Assembly: GCA_965246745.1 (NCBI GenBank)
Contig: OZ251980.1
Coordinates: 1,860,001 to 1,924,000, forward strand
DNA: 64,000 nt
Source of the DNA: JANXMY01 sp965246745
Lineage (GTDB): Bacteria; Armatimonadota; Armatimonadia; Armatimonadales; Capsulimonadaceae
Direction of reading: 5' to 3'
In this document: positions 49,716-61,027 of the stretch, one piece after another
How positions within the stretch are numbered: the stretch's first letter is position 1
Layout of the letters: every line of letters begins with the position of its first letter
Translations under genes and position numbers: made by a program
Notes under the pieces: model-generated
Database searches by the model: none
Told to the model about the DNA's origin: nothing
The model's input: the letters and a program-made list of their open reading frames with translations, nothing else

Positions 49716-50909
49716 TCAGCGCTGGAACGAGAACGGCGAGGTGAGCGGCGTCAAGCCGCCGAGGTCGTCGTCTTCGTCGAGCATGCCCGGCTTGCCGAGG
49801 CTCGGCGCAGGCATGTCCGGGCGCGGCGTCGCGTGCGGGACGCTCATGGCCGGCGGGGTCGCGATGCGAAGCGACGACAGCAGGGCGGGGTCCAGCCCTT
49901 TTGTCACGGCGCTTTCGGGCGTAATCACGCCTTTGACGACCAGCTCTTGCAGCGCCTGACCGAGCGTGGTCATGCCGAGGTTGGAATTGGTCTCGATAAT
50001 GGACGGAAGCTGGAATGTCTTGCCTTCGCGGATCAGATTTTTGACGGCGGCCGTCGTCGTCATAATCTCCAGCGCCGCCACGCGCCCCCCACCGATCTTC
50101 GGCACCAGAGTTTGGGCGATCACGCCCTGCAATGACTCAGACAACTGCGTCCGTATCTGCGACTGCTGATGCGGCGGGAACACATCAATAATGCGGTCCA
50201 CCGTCTGCGCCGCGCTTGACGTATGCAGCGTGCCGAAGACCAGGTGCCCCGTTTCGGCAGCGGAGACTGCCAGCGAGATGGTTTCCAGGTCGCGCATCTC
50301 GCCGACTAAAATCACGTCCGGGTCTTCCCGCAGGGCGGCCCGCAGCGCCGATGCAAACGACTCGGTGTGGACTTTGACTTCCCGCTGATTGACCAGCGAC
50401 TTTTTGTGCGGGTGAACAAACTCAATCGGGTCTTCCACCGTGAGAATATGGGCGCTCCGCTCGGAGTTAATCAAATCCACCATCGCCGCAAGCGTCGTAG
50501 ACTTGCCCGACCCCGTCGGCCCGGTCACCAGCACCAAGCCGCGCTCTTCGCGGGCCAGCTCCGCCAGGACCGGCGGCAGGCCCAGGGCCGCAAACGACTT
50601 GATCTCGGTCGGGATCACCCGGAAGACCGCGCCTTCGCCGCGCCGCCCGACAAAGAAATTACACCGGAAGCGGGCCAAGTTGGGGATTTCAATGCTGAAG
50701 TCGAGGTCCCGCTTTTCCTCAAAGCGGTTTTGCTGGTCGCCGGTCAAAATACTGATCAGCATCGTCCGCAGGCCGTCGCGGGTCAGCTCGGGGTAGGAAA
50801 GCGCCTGCATTTCCCCATGCAGCCGCACCGTCGGCGGCGCTCCGACCGTGAGATGCAGGTCCGACGCCTTCGCCAGCACCGTTTTTCGCAACAGCTCTTC
50901 AATATCCAT
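49716..50909 (-). CDS. pilT: Type IV pilus retraction ATPase
   Basis: A 397-residue hexameric ATPase. Walker A GPTGSGKST at about residues 130-138, Asp box ILTVEDPIEF, Walker B DVILVGEMRDLETI, His box HLVFGTLHTSSAAQTVDRIIDVFP and the AIRNLIRE-like motif (AAVKNLIREGKTFQL) identify PilT. The C-terminal 60 residues are a Pro-rich extension absent from short PilT proteins. It drives twitching motility and DNA uptake. AGAGGA precedes the ATG; a TATAAT box is near 51015 on the minus strand. Confidence 0.95.
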   Translation of the reverse strand: MDIEELLRKTVLAKASDLHLTVGAPPTVRLHGEMQALSYPELTRDGLRTMLISILTGDQQNRFEEKRDLDFSIEIPNLARFRCNFFVGRRGEGAVFRVIPTEIKSFAALGLPPVLAELAREERGLVLVTGPTGSGKSTTLAAMVDLINSERSAHILTVEDPIEFVHPHKKSLVNQREVKVHTESFASALRAALREDPDVILVGEMRDLETISLAVSAAETGHLVFGTLHTSSAAQTVDRIIDVFPPHQQSQIRTQLSESLQGVIAQTLVPKIGGGRVAALEIMTTTAAVKNLIREGKTFQLPSIIETNSNLGMTTLGQALQELVVKGVITPESAVTKGLDPALLSSLRIATPPAMSVPHATPRPDMPAPSLGKPGMLDEDDDLGGLTPLTSPFSFQR

Positions 50910-51054
50910 AATGCAGGGGTCCTCTCGGCAGTATCAAGCTCGGCAGTAGACGCAAAAAGTCAGAACTTACACTTTAGTGTCGGCAGGGGAAGAGAAAAAG
51001 AAGAGGCCGGCACAGCGATTATACTGCATCGGCCACACATTCACGCCTGCTTTA

Positions 51055-51609
51055 TCAAAAGCTCTTTGTCAAATGCTTTTGCAGGGCGGCAGCATCGGCG
51101 GGCCGGCGGCAGTGAACCGTCTTGTCCGCGTAGGCGCTAAGAGCCTGGGCAACGGCGGCGCGGTTCATCGCCGCGTCGTCATTGGGGTCGGTCGGCACAG
51201 CAGGAGTCGGGCTGAGATAATACTGCCGCTTGCCGCCGGCAAAGCGGAGCATCTTCACGAAGCCGGGATGCGTGTTTGCGCGGGCAAGGTCGGCGCGAAC
51301 GTGCCGCAGGACGATGCGCCGATAGCACACCGTCCAGTGCAAATCAAGCCAGACAATCATCTCTGCACTTTGCAGCAGATCGTCCACCCACCAGAGATAC
51401 CCGCCTTCGGATACCCAGCTTGGCTGCACGGCGATCTGCCCGACATCATCCAAACGCTCCTCCAAAGAGCGCTTGCTATGGTAAGCATAGCCGATATTGT
51501 CCAGCTCATAGCAGGGAGCGTTGAGAACACTCGCGAGCTGCCGGGCGAGCGTCGTCTTCCCGCTCCCCCCGCAGCCGATGATGTGAATACGCTTCGGAGA
51601 ATTGTTCAT
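51055..51609 (-). CDS. P-loop kinase-like ATPase (FlaR/topology-modulation type)
   Basis: A 184-residue protein beginning RIHIIGCGGSGKTTLARQLA (Walker A) with the adenylate-kinase-like LDNIGYAYHSKRSLEERLDDV and WVSEGGYLWWVDDLLQSAEMIVWLDLHWTV. It matches small P-loop proteins often annotated as topology-modulation or AAA kinases; the substrate is unknown. Its ATG overlaps the end of the broken nucleotidyltransferase (ATGA), so it was in an operon with it. Confidence 0.8.
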   Translation of the reverse strand: MNNSPKRIHIIGCGGSGKTTLARQLASVLNAPCYELDNIGYAYHSKRSLEERLDDVGQIAVQPSWVSEGGYLWWVDDLLQSAEMIVWLDLHWTVCYRRIVLRHVRADLARANTHPGFVKMLRFAGGKRQYYLSPTPAVPTDPNDDAAMNRAAVAQALSAYADKTVHCRRPADAAALQKHLTKSF

Positions 51610-52446
51610 CGCAGAATACCCTCCACCAAATCTAAATAGCGGAACAAGCAGGGCGTGTATAGGGGGGAGAACGAACATCCCTGCGCGTTCGCCGTGACCC
51701 GGAGCTGTTCCACGCGGCTCACCAACTGCCGCAGCCGCGCCACTTTCTTCAATGGCTCCTCCGGCACGGCCCAATCGTCCGGCTGAAGCCATTCCGCCTG
51801 CCCCAGCCGCGCCGCCGCTTCCTCCAGCCCCGGCTTCGGGTAAAACATCAGGCTGAGATCAGCCTCCCTTTCTCGCGCCAGAGACTTGGCCGTGATCGAA
51901 AGCATAAACCAGGCAAATTCGAGGCCATGCTCGATTTCTGCGTGAAGCCCGACGCTTCTTTCAATGGGGCCAGCTTAGGATACTTCAACCCCGCGTAAGC
52001 CTCCGCCTGACGGTCAAACAAGGCAGCATAGTCGCCGACAGGAAGCGCGACCGACGCCGGCTGCCAGTAGCAGTCCACTTGCAGCAAGCCGTGACGCCCT
52101 TCATGCAGATAACTCACAAAGCCGCCGCCGGGGGGGCGTGCTGCGGCGTACTTTTGGCGGCAATCAGGCCCCCGGCCTGCGCCGCGTACTGCCGCAGCGA
52201 CGCCGCAAACTCCGCCGCCGCATCGTCCGCGACCAGGAGCCACGGGTCCAGATCGCTCAGGTCGTCGGCTTCCGCCCGGCCAAACGATCCCCACAGCAGC
52301 GCGGCACGAATACGCTCGTCGCTTTGCCAGGACGCCGTCAGCGAAGTCAGCAGCGCCTCTCGGTCGTCCCGGTGCTCCCGCAGAGCGTCCGCAACTGCCT
52401 GGGCAGTTTCCGTAAACTGTTCCGAGAGGATAAGAGAACGTGACAT
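51606..52446 (-). pseudogene. Nucleotidyltransferase-fold gene with two frameshifts
   Basis: The first part from ATG at 52446 contains LLWGSFGRAEADDLSDLDPWLL, the G-S-x9-D-x-D motif of minimal/aminoglycoside-type nucleotidyltransferases. Near 52130 a run of seven C on the coding strand breaks the frame; the protein resumes as GGGFVSYLHEGRHGLLQVDC. Near 51955 a second shift (TTGAAAG) breaks it again; it resumes as VGLHAEIEHGLEFAWFMLSI and ends at 51606. One base added at each site would restore a single frame of about 280 residues. Confidence 0.75.
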
Positions 52447-52590
52447 GGATTTCTTCTTTCATGGATGGTGAGAAGACGCCAAAAAGCCTCAGCGCAAAAG
52501 ACGTGAGCAAGTGCCGGTCAAGAACGGCTTGACCCAGCCTTGTCTTTGTTTTTGTGTGAGGCTTAATCCATGGGCGTGGTGAGAGAATGG

Positions 52591-52992
52591 CTAAGGATAC
52601 AAATCAAGCAGCATCCACTGGCGGCGAGCGCGGACCTGAAGCGGCGAATTCATTTTGAGCCGCGTGATCGTCACACGACCGATAGCAGTCAGTCCTAATA
52701 TCTGAGCCATTTCAGAGTCAAAAGCAAAGTGATGTTCCCAATAATCGTGGCGTGGATGAAAAAACGGCACTTGATCAAGCTCTACAGCATCCCACCCGGC
52801 AACAGCATCCGACTTGAATACATTGCAGGAAGTACAAGAAAGCGCTAGGTTGTCGTTGGAACTGGCACCGCCGCCGGAGCGAGGGTAGACATGCTCGACC
52901 TCAAACGTGAAGTTGGAAATCAACTCCGGCGCACGGCAGTATTCACAGCGGAAACTCGCCCGCGCGGCAACAGCCGGATGAAGAGGATTCAA
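52591..52992 (-). CDS. HNH endonuclease
   Basis: A 133-residue protein with a compact HNH domain: CEYCRAPELIS, FEVEHVYPRSGGGASSNDNLALSCTSCN. The paired C-x-x-C motifs bind zinc, and E-H plus N and N/H form the beta-beta-alpha metal site. The start is TTG at 52992, overlapping the stop of the upstream gene by 4 nt. Many free-standing HNH proteins of this type are of unknown role (defence or mobile). Lower GC than the chromosomal average here. Confidence 0.85.
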   Translation of the reverse strand: MNPLHPAVAARASFRCEYCRAPELISNFTFEVEHVYPRSGGGASSNDNLALSCTSCNVFKSDAVAGWDAVELDQVPFFHPRHDYWEHHFAFDSEMAQILGLTAIGRVTITRLKMNSPLQVRARRQWMLLDLYP

Positions 52993-53318
52993 TGCTTAGC
53001 GCCGAGGGCCGCCTGCGACCGTTCGATTGCGGCTTCAAGAGACGCTTCCGCGAGACGTTCCCACTCCTCCCGCTCGGCAAGCGTCAAAGTTTCAGATCGT
53101 GAACGGAGATCAAGCAACCGCTGCTGCTGCGCCTCTGACCAATACTCATCACCGCGATTGTAGGGCCAGATGACAATCGGTGTTGGTATGACATCCCCAA
53201 AGTGACCCAAAAGGTTGTTCACAGCCTCACTGGGCGTCCTGCCCAAGCCCTGACTCTTGCCGACAGTGGCACAAAACTGGGCTGTTTCGATAATCTCGCT
53301 TTGCTCTGCTTGCATCAA
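52989..53318 (-). CDS. Small protein coupled to the HNH endonuclease
   Basis: A 109-residue protein: an N-terminal part with TPSEAVNNLLGHFGDVIPTPIVIWPYNRG, then a charged helical tail (SEAQQQRLLDLRSRSETLTLAEREEWERLAEASLEAAIE). The tail looks like the helical end of antitoxin- or regulator-like proteins. Its TGA overlaps the TTG of the HNH gene, so both are translated together. A partner or inhibitor role is inference. Confidence 0.65.
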   Translation of the reverse strand: MMQAEQSEIIETAQFCATVGKSQGLGRTPSEAVNNLLGHFGDVIPTPIVIWPYNRGDEYWSEAQQQRLLDLRSRSETLTLAEREEWERLAEASLEAAIERSQAALGAKH

Positions 53319-53351
53319 AGTTCTCCGGGCTGTCTCTATCGTAATCGCCGC

Positions 53352-53978
53352 TTAAGTTTGTACGTCTATCTGTGGCAGTTCCAGCTTAAATGCGATGTCC
53401 TGTGCAAATTGCTTTGCCGGTCGCTCGCGGCTAAATCTTCCTAAAGGGGTAAAGCGCTTTTTGCTGTACCGCCAAGAAGCACCAATGAACACGTTACCCT
53501 TGCCTGTTGAGCGCACATAAATCCCGGCGATGTCGCTACAGTCCCCCGACCGAGCAGTAGGGACCAGAGGCCAGCCGCTGACAAGGTGGTAAGTTCGCTG
53601 GTTCAAATCCAGGGACAATTCTTCCGGGCCGAAAAGCCACAATAGCAAAATACCCACTACAAGGCATAGAACGGCGAACACAGCCCAAAAAGTTATTCGT
53701 GTGATCTCACTTTCAGACCCTGTGGCATCCATGAAGCTGTACCAATAACTAATCGGACCTCCGACTCCTACTAAGAAGGCGAGTGACGCCGCAAACAAAC
53801 GTTGAGATAGCGGTTTACGGAAGATCATTTTGTTCTGATGGGATGATCGAAGGAAACTGCCATCCCGCAACGCGACCAACATAGTTATCACCGCAAAGGC
53901 GAAGATGACGGCTAAAAAGCCGAATAAAAGATCGCACGCGCTGGCTGACAGGAGACGTGTAACGATATGATTGCCCAT
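53352..53978 (-). CDS. Hypothetical membrane protein
   Basis: A 208-residue protein with three or four hydrophobic segments (LLFGFLAVIFAFAVITMLVAL, LFAASLAFLVGVGGPISYWY, ITFWAVFAVLCLVVGILLLWLF) and a soluble C-terminal domain of about 90 residues beginning FGPEELSLDLNQRTYHLVSGWP, similar in style to proteins annotated as PH-like or DUF membrane proteins. GGGAGGG precedes the ATG at 53978. No specific function is recognised. Confidence 0.65.
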   Translation of the reverse strand: MGNHIVTRLLSASACDLLFGFLAVIFAFAVITMLVALRDGSFLRSSHQNKMIFRKPLSQRLFAASLAFLVGVGGPISYWYSFMDATGSESEITRITFWAVFAVLCLVVGILLLWLFGPEELSLDLNQRTYHLVSGWPLVPTARSGDCSDIAGIYVRSTGKGNVFIGASWRYSKKRFTPLGRFSRERPAKQFAQDIAFKLELPQIDVQT

Positions 53979-54057
53979 TAAGCGCCCTCCCAACAATAGT
54001 GCCTATAAATGGTACCTGCATTCTACCACACGACGCAAACAAACACACGACGCAAAC

Positions 54058-54097
54058 AAAAAGAAGCCGCTGCACTCAGAGAGTGTAGCGGCTTCTT
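54058..54097 (-). terminator. Terminator of the rRNA operon
   Basis: On the transcript, a 17-bp stem AAGAAGCCGCTACACTC...GAGTGCAGCGGCTTCTT is followed by TTTG. It lies 7 nt after the end of 5S rRNA. Beyond it, a 17-bp unit CACACGACGCAAACAAA is duplicated in tandem (54027-54060). Confidence 0.92.
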
Positions 54098-54103
54098 CCA
54101 ATT

Positions 54104-54220
<117 letters not shown>

Positions 54221-54551
54221 AATCGTTAGGTACAGAGCTTCCGCCCGGAGGCGAAAGCCGCTGTCCTTGGACAACTGCATATCAAAAAGCAAGGGGCACG
54301 CACAGCAATCATAATTGCTGAGTTTTTGTAATCAAGCCCTCGACCGATTAGTACTGCTACGCTGAACACGTTGCCGTGCTTACACCTGCAGCCTATCAAC
54401 CCGGTGGTCTTCCGGGGGTCTTACCAGCTTCTGCTGTGGGAAATCTTATCTTCAGGTCTGCTTCGTACTTAGATGCTTTCAGCACTTATCAGAACCAGAC
54501 ATAGCTACCCAGCGTGTGCTCCTGGCGGAACAACTGGTACACCAGAGGTCT

Positions 54552-54582
<31 letters not shown>

Positions 54583-54623
54583 CTCCCGTCAAATTTCCTG
54601 CGCCCGCAACGGATAGAGACCGA

Positions 54624-55363
54624 CAATGTTGTTACCACTCTCTAAGAGGAGAGGGAGCAGGGCATTTCTGCCTGCTTCTGCATATCGCTATGCAGTTCGG
54701 ACTATATCTTCACCTATAAAGTTAATCATAGGCACCCGGCGTATAGTCTCTGAGGGTTCCAAACAATTCAAAAGTTGCGCCAGTGTGCGTTTACGGAACC
54801 TAGAACCGTTCATTGTAAACGCAATATGAAGAATATCTTGCAATCCTTCTTTGGTGAGATGTTCTTTCCGATGCATCATTTCCACGACTTGCTTGAACTT
54901 CATAAACTCGTTCTGCTTGTCCGAACGGAGCGGAAACTCCGTGAAGAAAGGCAGAACCGCTTCATGCAGATCATTATGCCGTTTGACAACATAAACCCAG
55001 GTTCGGTCTCGCGCCGATGCCGAAGCATTGCGCTTGATCAAGCCACAATTCAAGCTGTCTTGGAAAAGCTGCAATATAGAAATCCTCTCGCCATTCTGAC
55101 TGACATGGAACTCAGGAACCACTTGAATGCCGAGTGCGACATTTGCTGTTGGATGCACTCCTAGATAGAAGCACCCTTCACCATCTGCGAACCCAGCCAA
55201 ATAACTTCCTGTCGCCACATCCATCTTTCGCATCGTCTGGCCTTCCCTGCTGATTGTCCGCACCGAACACATTTTCACTGCCTTCTGCATTGTAGCAGAA
55301 AACGAGTAGTGTCGGATACCCGGAGTTTCCAGCAAATAGCCAAGTTTAAGGACAGCAAAGTCT
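54624..55363 (-). mobile_element. Group I intron at the 23S site near E. coli position 2593
   Basis: A 740-nt insert splits the conserved GTCGTGAGACAGT / TCGGTCTCTATC, the site used by the Chlamydomonas I-CreI intron (known insertion near 2593). The 5' exon ends in U and the internal guide GCTGTC pairs with GACAGT (terminal U-G wobble). The intron ends in G. Near its 3' end are the core elements CCTCAGAGACTATACGCC and AAGATATAGTCC, whose GACTAT/ATAGTC pair forms P7. It encodes a LAGLIDADG protein. Confidence 0.93.
54688..55233 (-). CDS. LAGLIDADG homing endonuclease of the L2593-type intron
   Basis: A 181-residue protein with a single LAGLIDADG motif, GSYLAGFADGEGCFYLG, so it should act as a homodimer like I-CreI. 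FHVSQNGERISILQLFQDSL, FPLRSDKQNEFMKFKQVVEM and DILHIAFTMNGSRFRKR are shared in pattern with the second intron protein. The start at 55233 follows GGGAAGG; the frame extends into the exon without support. The C-terminal codons overlap the intron core. It would cut intronless 23S genes and spread the intron. Confidence 0.9.
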   Translation of the reverse strand: MRKMDVATGSYLAGFADGEGCFYLGVHPTANVALGIQVVPEFHVSQNGERISILQLFQDSLNCGLIKRNASASARDRTWVYVVKRHNDLHEAVLPFFTEFPLRSDKQNEFMKFKQVVEMMHRKEHLTKEGLQDILHIAFTMNGSRFRKRTLAQLLNCLEPSETIRRVPMINFIGEDIVRTA

Positions 55364-55434
<71 letters not shown>

Positions 55435-55438
55435 GATC

Positions 55439-55480
<42 letters not shown>

Positions 55481-55703
55481 TGCCGTCGCTGTGAGCGCTT
55501 GGGCAAGATAAGCCTGTTATCCCCGGCGTAGCTTTTATCCGATAAGCCTTGGCGCGCCCACGCGCTACCAAAGGGTCACTAGAACCCACTTTCGTGCCTG
55601 CTCGACCTGTTTGTCTCACAGTCAATTTCCCTTATGCTCTTACACTCTACAGCTGATTTCCAACCAGCCTGAGGGAAACTTGGTGCGCCTCCGTTACATT
55701 TTG

Positions 55704-55736
<33 letters not shown>

Positions 55737-56010
55737 TTACGGTTCCTTCACCGGATAACGGCGAAGGTTAGTGTTTCAGCATAGCCAGGGTGGTGTTCCA
55801 TTGGCGCCTTGCGGCTCCCACCTACGCTCTACAAACTAAACCAAAACACAATAACAAGGTGTAGTAAAGCTGCACGGGGTCTTTTCGTCCAGTTGCGGGT
55901 AACCGGCATCTTCACCGGTACTACAATTTCACCGAGTCTCTCGTTGAGACAGTCATCAAGTCGTTACACCTTTCGTGCAGGCCGGAACTTACCCGGCTAG
56001 GAATTTCGCT

Positions 56011-56728
56011 TGGGGTCTTACTCGCTTCTCTAAGGAAAAGGAGCGGGTGTTGCTTGCGGCTTCACCCCTGCATGTCGCCATGCAGCCGGGACTATATCTT
56101 CATTCAGTTACTTGCTGAATGTCTGGCGTGTAGTCTCTGAGGATTCTGATCAAATCTAGTCTGGATTTCTGCCGGTTCATCGTCTGCATGATCTCCAAAA
56201 TATCCGCCATGCCACTGTTCGTGAGATGGTGCTTTTTGTTGATCAAGCGGACACAGCGTGCGAACCTGTGAAAGTCGTGCTGCTTTGATGTGCGGAGAGG
56301 ATACTGCTCGAAGAAGGGAATTATCACTTCGAGCAGGTCGGCACGTTTTCTGACAACGTACCGATACAAGTGTCCTTTATGGTTGTCGTAGCGCGGATTG
56401 CTCTGCACTTGACCTACCCCAAAGTACGATTGAAGCTCATGGAGCGTAGAGATGCTTTTGGCACCCTGCGTCACTGCGAACTCGCACGTCACTTGGTGAC
56501 GAAACTTGCCGATATGACCGGCGCTCCGACATGGCTGCCGAATGAGACCGATGGAGAAGCATCCTTCTCCGTCAACAAATCCCGTGATCCAGCCTAGTAG
56601 AATCAGTCTTTCCTGCTGATCGGCTCCACTCATCGCATTGTCACCTCCGGGCTATTATACTCGGCGGTAGCGTGAGATACTGAGCTATTCCAGCATATAG
56701 CCAGATTTTACTAAGGCAGCTTTGGTTC
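56011..56728 (-). mobile_element. Group I intron at the 23S site near E. coli position 1931
   Basis: A 718-nt insert splits CCTAAGGT / AGCGAAATTCC, next to the I-CeuI site region. The 5' exon ends in U; guide GCCTTAG pairs with CTAAGGT (U-G wobble), and GCT just before the guide can pair with the 3' exon AGC as P10. Core elements CCTCAGAGACTACACGCC and AAGATATAGTCCCGGC form P7. With these boundaries the last intron base is A, not the usual G. The core and the encoded protein resemble those of the other intron. Confidence 0.9.
56100..56633 (-). CDS. LAGLIDADG homing endonuclease of the L1931-type intron
   Basis: A 177-residue protein with one motif, LGWITGFVDGEGCFSIG, then CEFAVTQGAKSISTLHELQSYFGVG and FFEQYPLRTSKQHDFHRFARCV. 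It is homologous to the other intron protein over most of its length. GGAGGTGA precedes the ATG at 7-nt spacing, and a TATAAT box lies further upstream at 56654-56659 (minus strand), so it may be transcribed on its own. The last codons overlap the intron core element. Confidence 0.92.
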   Translation of the reverse strand: MSGADQQERLILLGWITGFVDGEGCFSIGLIRQPCRSAGHIGKFRHQVTCEFAVTQGAKSISTLHELQSYFGVGQVQSNPRYDNHKGHLYRYVVRKRADLLEVIIPFFEQYPLRTSKQHDFHRFARCVRLINKKHHLTNSGMADILEIMQTMNRQKSRLDLIRILRDYTPDIQQVTE

Positions 56729-57980
56729 ACCTTAGGACGGTTATAGTTACCGCCGCCATTCACCAGGGCTTCGATTCAGAGCTTTGGCTTGCGCCGAACC
56801 CCTCCTGTTAACCTTCTGGCATTGGGCAGGTGTCAGCCCCTATACTTAGGATTTCTCCTTAGCAGAGACCTGTGTTTTTGTTAAACAGTCGCTCGATGCT
56901 TGTCACTGCGACCTCCTTGCGGAGGCACCCCTTCTCCCGAAGTTACGGGGTCAATTTGCCTAGTTCCTTAACGAGAGTTCTCTCGAACACCTTGGTATAC
57001 TCTACCTGCCTACCTGTGTCGGTTTGCGGTACGGGCAGTATGGCCATAAGTTTAGAAGATTTTCTCGACGATCCGCCCCCCTACTTCGCTTCACCCGAAG
57101 GATCCACTCGTTCACTCTCTCAGATTATGCCTGCGTATTTTACTATCAGGCCTCCGTAAGAGTTTCACGCACACTACCAACAGTTGCGCTAGGGACTGGG
57201 ACCGTGTCCCTCCATCACTGACCACACTGGTCACGGAATATCAACCGTGTGTCCATCGACTACGCCGTTCGGCCTCATCTTAGGCCCGACTAAACTTCAG
57301 AGGACGAGCCTACCTGAAGAACCCTTAGGCTTTCGGTGGACAGGATTCTCACCTGTCTTAGCGCTACTTATGTCCGCATCCTCACTTGCTGCCAGTCCAC
57401 CACTGCTTCCGCTATGGCTTCGTCCCGGGCAGCAACGCTCCTCTACCACTCATCTTTCGACGAGTCCAACGCTTCGGTGGCCGGCTTGAGCCCCCATACA
57501 TTATCGGCGCAGAACGCCATTCGACCAGTAAGCTGTTACGCACTCTTTAAATGGTGGCTGCTTCTAAGCCAACATCCTGGTTGTCTATGGAATTCCACAT
57601 CCTTTTACACTTAGCCGGCACTTGGGGACCTTAGCGGTTGGTCTGGGCTGTTTCCCTTTCGACAATGAAGCTTATCCCCCACTGTCTCACTGCTACGCTC
57701 TGATCTGTCGCCATTCGGAGTTTGGTAAGGTTCAGTAACCCGGTAAGGCCCCTAGCCTTTCCAGTGCTCTACCTGCGACAGAGAACGCGTAACGCTGCAC
57801 CTAAATGCATTTCGAGGAGAACCAGCTATCTCCGTGTTCGATTGGCATTTCACCCCTACCCTCAGCTCATCCGAGCATTCTTCAACATACATCGGTTCGG
57901 TCCTCCACTCGGTCTTACCCGAGCTTCAACCTGGCCAAGGGTAGATCACACGGTTTCGGGTCTAATCCCGGCAACTAAGG

Positions 57981-58011
<31 letters not shown>

Positions 58012-58152
58012 CCGTGTCTGAGACACTTAAGCTGACGCTGCCGAAATTAACTCGCGGACTCATTCTGCAAAAGGCACGCAGTCATACGATAAATCGTACT
58101 CCCACTGCTTGTAGGCGGCATGGTTTCAGGTTCTATTTCACTCCCCTCCCGG

Positions 58153-58195
<43 letters not shown>

Positions 58196-59011
58196 GGTAA
58201 GAAGTATTTAGCCTTAGGAGGTGGTTCTCCCAGATTCACGCAGAATTCCTCGTGCTCCGCGTTACTTGGGTGCTGTCAAATCAGTCCCGCTCTTTTCGTC
58301 TACCGGGCTTTCACCGTCTATGGCTGGCTTTTCCAAAGCCATTCGACTAAAAACAGGATTTGTAACTGATGTGGTCTTCTGCCGTTGACCGTAGACAGTC
58401 CCGCGACACCGAATACGCAACGCCGGCAGGCTATATTCACGTATTTGGTTTAGGCTGTCCCGCTTTCGCTCGCCGCTACTGACGGGATCACTTTTGTTTT
58501 CTCTTCCTTCGGGTACTTAGATGTTTCAGTTCTCCGAGTGCCCTCCTCATGCCCTATGTATTCAGGCACGGGTGCTATGCATCGCATAGCGGGTTTCCCC
58601 ATTCGGAAATCTCCGGGTCAAAGGTTGCTTGCACCTCGCCGAAGCGTATCGCCGCTTGCTGCGTCCTTCGTCGGCTTCTTACCCCAAGGCATTCACCATG
58701 CGCCCTTTGTAGCTTGATTACTCAATTATACTAAGGTTTGTCTCAAAACTGGCAGCAGATCGCTCCGCCGACAGCATCGATGAAATTGCTATGTTTACCC
58801 ATTGCTTTTCTTTATGCAGTTGTCAAAGGACAGGTGACGCAAAGCCGTCGGCTTTGCATCGAAACGCCGATCTCCGCGATGGGAGCCGGTCGGCGCTGTT
58901 TTTGCGGTAACTATGTTACCGCAAAAGGGGCGAGTTTGTCAAGCAGGTGTGGTGTCACCCCGCGACAAAACTCAAATCGTCAAATCGTATAAAGTGCAGC
59001 GCACAGCGGCA

Positions 59012-59084
59012 TGGAGAATAGCGGGTTCGAACCGCTGACATCTACTTTGCAAAAGTAGCGCTCTACCAACTGAGCTAATTCCCC
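59012..59084 (-). tRNA. tRNA-Ala (anticodon TGC)
   Basis: 73 nt with acceptor GGGGAAT/ATTCTCC, D-arm GCTC...GAGC, anticodon loop CTTTTGCAAAG and T-loop TTCGAAC. The 3' CCA is not encoded (A then TGCC). It is the second tRNA of the 16S-23S spacer; 58722-59011 otherwise holds only processing sequence. Confidence 0.96.
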
Positions 59085-59134
59085 AAAAGCAAGCCGCACT
59101 TTGGCGGTCTTGCCGGACGAAAATTGCAGGACAA

Positions 59135-59211
<77 letters not shown>

Positions 59212-59232
59212 CAGTATGACTATTTCGCAGAC

Positions 59233-59267
59233 AAAAACACGAGGGAGGGCAACTGCCCTCCCTCGTG
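59233..59267 (-). terminator. Terminator-like hairpin between 16S rRNA and tRNA-Ile
   Basis: On the transcript CACGAGGGAGGGC-AGTT-GCCCTCCCTCGTG (13-bp perfect stem) is followed immediately by TTTTTG. It has all features of an intrinsic terminator but lies inside the rRNA operon, so it would need antitermination, or it may be a processing signal. The rest of the spacer 59268-59516 holds one arm of the 16S processing stem (59362-59400). Confidence 0.8.
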
Positions 59268-59511
59268 GGAAGCGGTTCAGTTGTCCGATCTCTTATGCGA
59301 TTGCCTGAAGGAGAATAGTCATAAAATCTCGCTGGCGTACAAACTGTAAATCAAAGCAGCAATGCACATGGAAAACTAAATAGGGTTTCGTGAAACAAAC
59401 AATCGGGCAGTAACAAAAAAGTGGTTCCAAGAAAGACCGACCTGTATTGATGCTGTACCCTCGCAGAAAGCTTCTTGCGAAGCGAACTGCTTAAGAAGCA
59501 CAGACATAAAT

Positions 59512-61027
<1,516 letters not shown>

